This document shows, piece after piece, positions 61,544 through 64,000 of a DNA stretch of 64,000 bases. The DNA lies in the NCBI RefSeq assembly GCF_014211915.1, contig NZ_CP060041.1:372001-436000 (forward strand), read 5' to 3'. The position numbers and the translations under genes are program-made. Source of the stretch: Burkholderia cenocepacia. Its GTDB lineage: Bacteria > Pseudomonadota > Gammaproteobacteria > Burkholderiales > Burkholderiaceae. The notes beneath the pieces were generated by a model. That model searched no databases and was not told where the DNA came from. It saw only the letters and a list, made by a program, of their open reading frames with translations. The stretch's first letter is position 1, and every line of letters begins with the position of its first letter.

Positions 61544-62602
61544 ATGAATATCGATACCGACCTCCCCGTCATGGTCACCGGCGCGACCGGCTACGTCGCC
61601 GGTTGGCTCGTGCAGCGGCTGCTCGAGGCCGGCGTGACGGTCCATGCGGCCGTCCGCGACCCCGACAGCCCCGACAAGCTCGAGCATCTCCAGCGCATCG
61701 CGGCCGGCAAGCCCGGCACCCTCCGCTATTTCCGCGCGGACCTGCTCGAACCCGGGTCGTACGCCGACGCGATGGCCGGTTGCGGGACCGTGTTCCATAC
61801 CGCGTCGCCCTTCACCGTCACCGTCCGCGATCCGCAGAAGGAGCTGGTCGATCCGGCGCTGCTCGGCACGCGCAACGTACTCGAGACGGCCAACCGCACG
61901 CCGTCGGTGCGGCGCGTCGTGCTGACCAGCAGTTGCGCGGCGATCTACGGCGACAACGCCGACCTCGCCGCGACGCCCGACGGTGTGTTCACCGAAGCAA
62001 TCTGGAACACCAGTTCGTCGCTGACCCACCAGCCCTATTCGTATTCGAAGACGGTCGCCGAGCGCGAAGCGTGGAAGATCGCCCGCCAGCAGCAACGCTG
62101 GGATCTCGTCACCATCAACCCGTCGCTCGTGATCGGGCCGGGCATCAATCCGTACGCGACGTCGGAAAGCTTCGAAATCGTGCGGCAGATGGGCAACGGC
62201 ACGATGAAGGCCGGCGTGCCGGATCTCGGCCTGGGTGCGGTGGATGTCCGCGACGTGGCCGATGCGCATCTGCGTGCGGCGTTCCTGCCGAACGCCAACG
62301 GCCGTTACATCGTGTCGGCGCACGACACGAACCTGCCGGCGATGGCCGCCACGCTGCTGGAACGGTATGGCGCCGACTACCCGATTCCGCGGCGCATCCT
62401 GCCGAAATGGCTGGTGTGGCTGATCGGCCCGCTCGCGAACAAGAGCGTGACGCGCCGCGTGGTCGCCCGCAACATCGGGCTGCCCTGGCGGGCCGACAAC
62501 AGCCGCAGCCGCAACGAGCTCGGGATGCGCTATCGCCCGCTCGCCGAGTCGATGAACGACTTCTTCCAGCAGCTCGTCGAAACCGGGCAATTACAGAGAT
62601 GA
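61544..62602 (+). CDS. NAD(P)-dependent extended SDR reductase (dihydroflavonol-4-reductase-like)
   Basis: A 352-residue Rossmann enzyme. GATGYVAG near residue 11 binds the dinucleotide, and the catalytic motif YSYSKTVAE (Tyr-x-x-x-Lys) lies at ~165. Segments VVLTSSCAAIYG and NPSLVIGPG are typical of DFR/cinnamoyl-CoA-reductase-like SDRs that reduce aldehydes or ketones. ATG 61544 places the Rossmann motif normally; an in-frame ATG at 61511 is an alternative. It overlaps the AraC gene by 4 bases (ATGA). A detoxifying reductase controlled by its operon partner is likely. Confidence 0.88.
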   Translation: MNIDTDLPVMVTGATGYVAGWLVQRLLEAGVTVHAAVRDPDSPDKLEHLQRIAAGKPGTLRYFRADLLEPGSYADAMAGCGTVFHTASPFTVTVRDPQKELVDPALLGTRNVLETANRTPSVRRVVLTSSCAAIYGDNADLAATPDGVFTEAIWNTSSSLTHQPYSYSKTVAEREAWKIARQQQRWDLVTINPSLVIGPGINPYATSESFEIVRQMGNGTMKAGVPDLGLGAVDVRDVADAHLRAAFLPNANGRYIVSAHDTNLPAMAATLLERYGADYPIPRRILPKWLVWLIGPLANKSVTRRVVARNIGLPWRADNSRSRNELGMRYRPLAESMNDFFQQLVETGQLQR

Positions 62603-63588
62603 ACCGCTTCGCGATCTCGCCCGGCTGGCAGGTCATGATGGTCGACCTTGGCCTGCGCGCCGACGAACTGCTGCGGCGCGCGCAGTTGCCCGCCGATCTG
62701 TTCACGCGCCCCGAGAACGGGTTGACGACCCGCGAGTACTTCGGCCTGTGGCGCGCGATGGAAGACATGGCGAATACGCCGGCCGTCGCGCTGCGCATCC
62801 TCGATCTGCTCGCCGTCGAAACCTTCGATCCGCCGCTGTTCGCCGCGTTGTGCAGCCCGAATCTGGAGATCGCGATCCGGCGCATCGGCCAGTTCAAGCC
62901 GCTGATCGGCCCGATGCGGTTGCGTGTGTCGCACGAGGCCGACGCGCTCACCCTCGCCGTCGACTTCCTGGAACGCGACGTACCGCCGCCCGGCATGCTG
63001 GTCGCGGCCGAACTCGGCTTCTTCGTGAAACTCGCGCGGCTGGCGACCCGCACCGAGTTGCCCGCGCGCGCCGTCATGCTGCCGCGCGACGTCAGCCCCC
63101 ATCCCGGCTATGCGCGCTTTTTCGGCGTGACGCCGCAGTACGGCGATGCGCCTTCCGTGAGCGTGGCGCTGCAGGATGCGCGGCGTCCGTTCGTGACCGC
63201 GAACCATGCGATGTGGCAGATTTTCGAACCCGACCTGCGCCGCCGCCTCGACGCACTGTCGGCCGAGGCCGGCATCGTCGAGCGCGTGCGCGCGACGCTG
63301 CTCGAACTGATTCCGGGCGGGCTCGCCACCGCGGACGGCGTCGCGCAAACGCTTGCGATCAGCAAACGGACGCTGCAGCGGCGGCTCGGCGACGAAGGCG
63401 CGAACTTCAAGACCCTGCTTGCGGAAGTCCGCGAGAAGCTCGCGTGGCATTACCTCGATCGCTCGGATCTGCCCTACAGCCAGATCGCTTTCCTGCTCGG
63501 CTACCAGGACCCGAATTCGTTCTTCCGCGCATTCAATGAATGGACCGGAATGACGCCCGAAGCCGCCCGTTCACGCACGGCGCGTTGA
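62599..63588 (+). CDS. AraC-family regulator (OruR/VirS-type)
   Basis: A 329-residue regulator. The N-terminal AraC_binding_2-like (Arabinose_bd, PF12625) domain spans ~5-190 with the FTRPENGLTTREYFGLWRAMEDM opening and ELGFFVKLARLATRTELP. The C-terminal double HTH (~230-325) contains AISKRTLQRRLGDEGANFKTLLAEVREKLAWHYL and SQIAFLLGYQDPNSFFRAFNEWTGMTPEAAR. The ATGA overlap with the reductase gene implies it co-regulates that gene. Similar pairs respond to hydroxy-fatty or aromatic inducers. Confidence 0.88.
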   Translation: MNRFAISPGWQVMMVDLGLRADELLRRAQLPADLFTRPENGLTTREYFGLWRAMEDMANTPAVALRILDLLAVETFDPPLFAALCSPNLEIAIRRIGQFKPLIGPMRLRVSHEADALTLAVDFLERDVPPPGMLVAAELGFFVKLARLATRTELPARAVMLPRDVSPHPGYARFFGVTPQYGDAPSVSVALQDARRPFVTANHAMWQIFEPDLRRRLDALSAEAGIVERVRATLLELIPGGLATADGVAQTLAISKRTLQRRLGDEGANFKTLLAEVREKLAWHYLDRSDLPYSQIAFLLGYQDPNSFFRAFNEWTGMTPEAARSRTAR

Positions 63589-63630
63589 TCAACGCGAAGC
63601 GGCCCGCCCTGTCTACCCGGCCATTCCATA

Positions 63631-64000
63631 TCAGCCGGGCGTGCCGCTGCGCTTCAAGCCGAAAATGAAATCGGCTTCGACCGACGCGCCCTTCGGCAAT
63701 TGCAGCACGCCGACCGACGAACGCGTATGGATGCCGGCGTCGCCGAGCACCGCGACCAACACGTCCGACGCGCCGTCGGCCACTTCGCTCTGCATCGTGA
63801 AGCCGGGCGCGCTTCGCACGTACACGGTCATGCGCGGTACCGTCGCGATCGCATCGAGCGTGCCGCAATGCTTGCGGATCAGCGACAGCGCGCGCAGCGC
63901 CGAGATACCGGCTGCCCGGCGGCCATCGTCCAGCGAAACGGATTCGCCCACGACGCCGACGAAATGCACGACTTCACCGATTCGCGGCACCTGGCCGGCA
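63631..64000 (-). CDS. RidA/YjgF-family protein, N-terminus outside the window
   Basis: The frame is open to the window edge; about 123 residues are seen. The sequence AGISALRALSLIRKHCGTLDAI, MTVYVRSAPGFTMQSEVADGASDVLVAVLGDAGIHTRSSVGVLQLPKGASVEADFIF matches the YjgF_endoribonuclease-like (PF14588) branch of the Rid fold, usually ~155 residues; so roughly 30 N-terminal residues are missing. The Arg of HTRSSVGV aligns with the imine-binding Arg of RidA. It probably hydrolyses reactive enamine/imine species. Convergent with the AraC gene, 42 bases away. Confidence 0.82.
   Translation of the reverse strand, partial: AGQVPRIGEVVHFVGVVGESVSLDDGRRAAGISALRALSLIRKHCGTLDAIATVPRMTVYVRSAPGFTMQSEVADGASDVLVAVLGDAGIHTRSSVGVLQLPKGASVEADFIFGLKRSGTPG

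Overview
The window is high-GC proteobacterial DNA. It carries a Burkholderia-type porin, a YadA-type trimeric autotransporter, many LysR, AraC, LuxR and TetR regulators, and sugar-ABC and TRAP importers. Gene content and order fit an accessory replicon (third chromosome, pC3) of the Burkholderia cepacia complex. The main clue is a LysR gene beside a ~25.7 kb lipid-type biosynthetic region, matching what I remember of shvR and the afc (antifungal compound, AFC) region. That species-level placement is inference from remembered literature, not a database match.

Layout. 1-5 kb: the 3' part of fumarylacetoacetase, a strong hairpin, a porin, a TetR regulator divergent from a possible DAPG-hydrolase-like protein with a 28-bp palindrome between them, a lipoprotein remnant and small conserved genes. 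5.1-10.4 kb: an OmpA-like lipoprotein behind a 1496-residue trimeric autotransporter. 10.4-11.8 kb: a long AT-rich gap with palindromes and a tandem repeat. 11.8-15 kb: an unusual single polypeptide joining a response regulator, an AraC-type DNA-binding domain and a membrane histidine kinase. 15.4-20 kb: a ytfQRT-yjfF-like sugar ABC importer. 20.3-27.9 kb: pirin, azoreductase with a divergent LysR gene, topoisomerase IB, a ProP-like transporter, an alpha/beta hydrolase and the ShvR-like LysR regulator.

28.5-54.5 kb is the centrepiece. Two genes read left (a membrane fatty acid desaturase and an acyl-ACP-desaturase-like di-iron protein). About 22 genes read right, nearly all overlapping or a few bases apart. 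They encode a fatty acyl-AMP ligase, an ACP, three thiolase-fold proteins (one lacking the catalytic Cys and His), two acyl-CoA-dehydrogenase-fold proteins, a second ferritin-like di-iron enzyme, a PLP decarboxylase paired with an acyl-CoA ligase (the pair known from exosortase-A loci), a citrate-synthase-like enzyme, a methyltransferase, a TauD-type dioxygenase, a FAD oxidase, two ABC transporters, a LolA-like periplasmic protein and an outer-membrane barrel. Read together, a fatty acid would be activated onto the ACP, oxidised, condensed and decorated, then exported or placed in the envelope. The product structure cannot be read from sequence.

54.5-64 kb: a periplasmic lactonase-like propeller and a DctPQM TRAP importer with a 17-bp palindromic operator candidate, a 64-residue CxxCxGxG protein, a LuxR-type regulator, a small helical protein, an extended SDR reductase translationally coupled to an AraC regulator, and the 3' part of a RidA-like gene. 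I saw no rRNA, tRNA, CRISPR array or insertion sequence.
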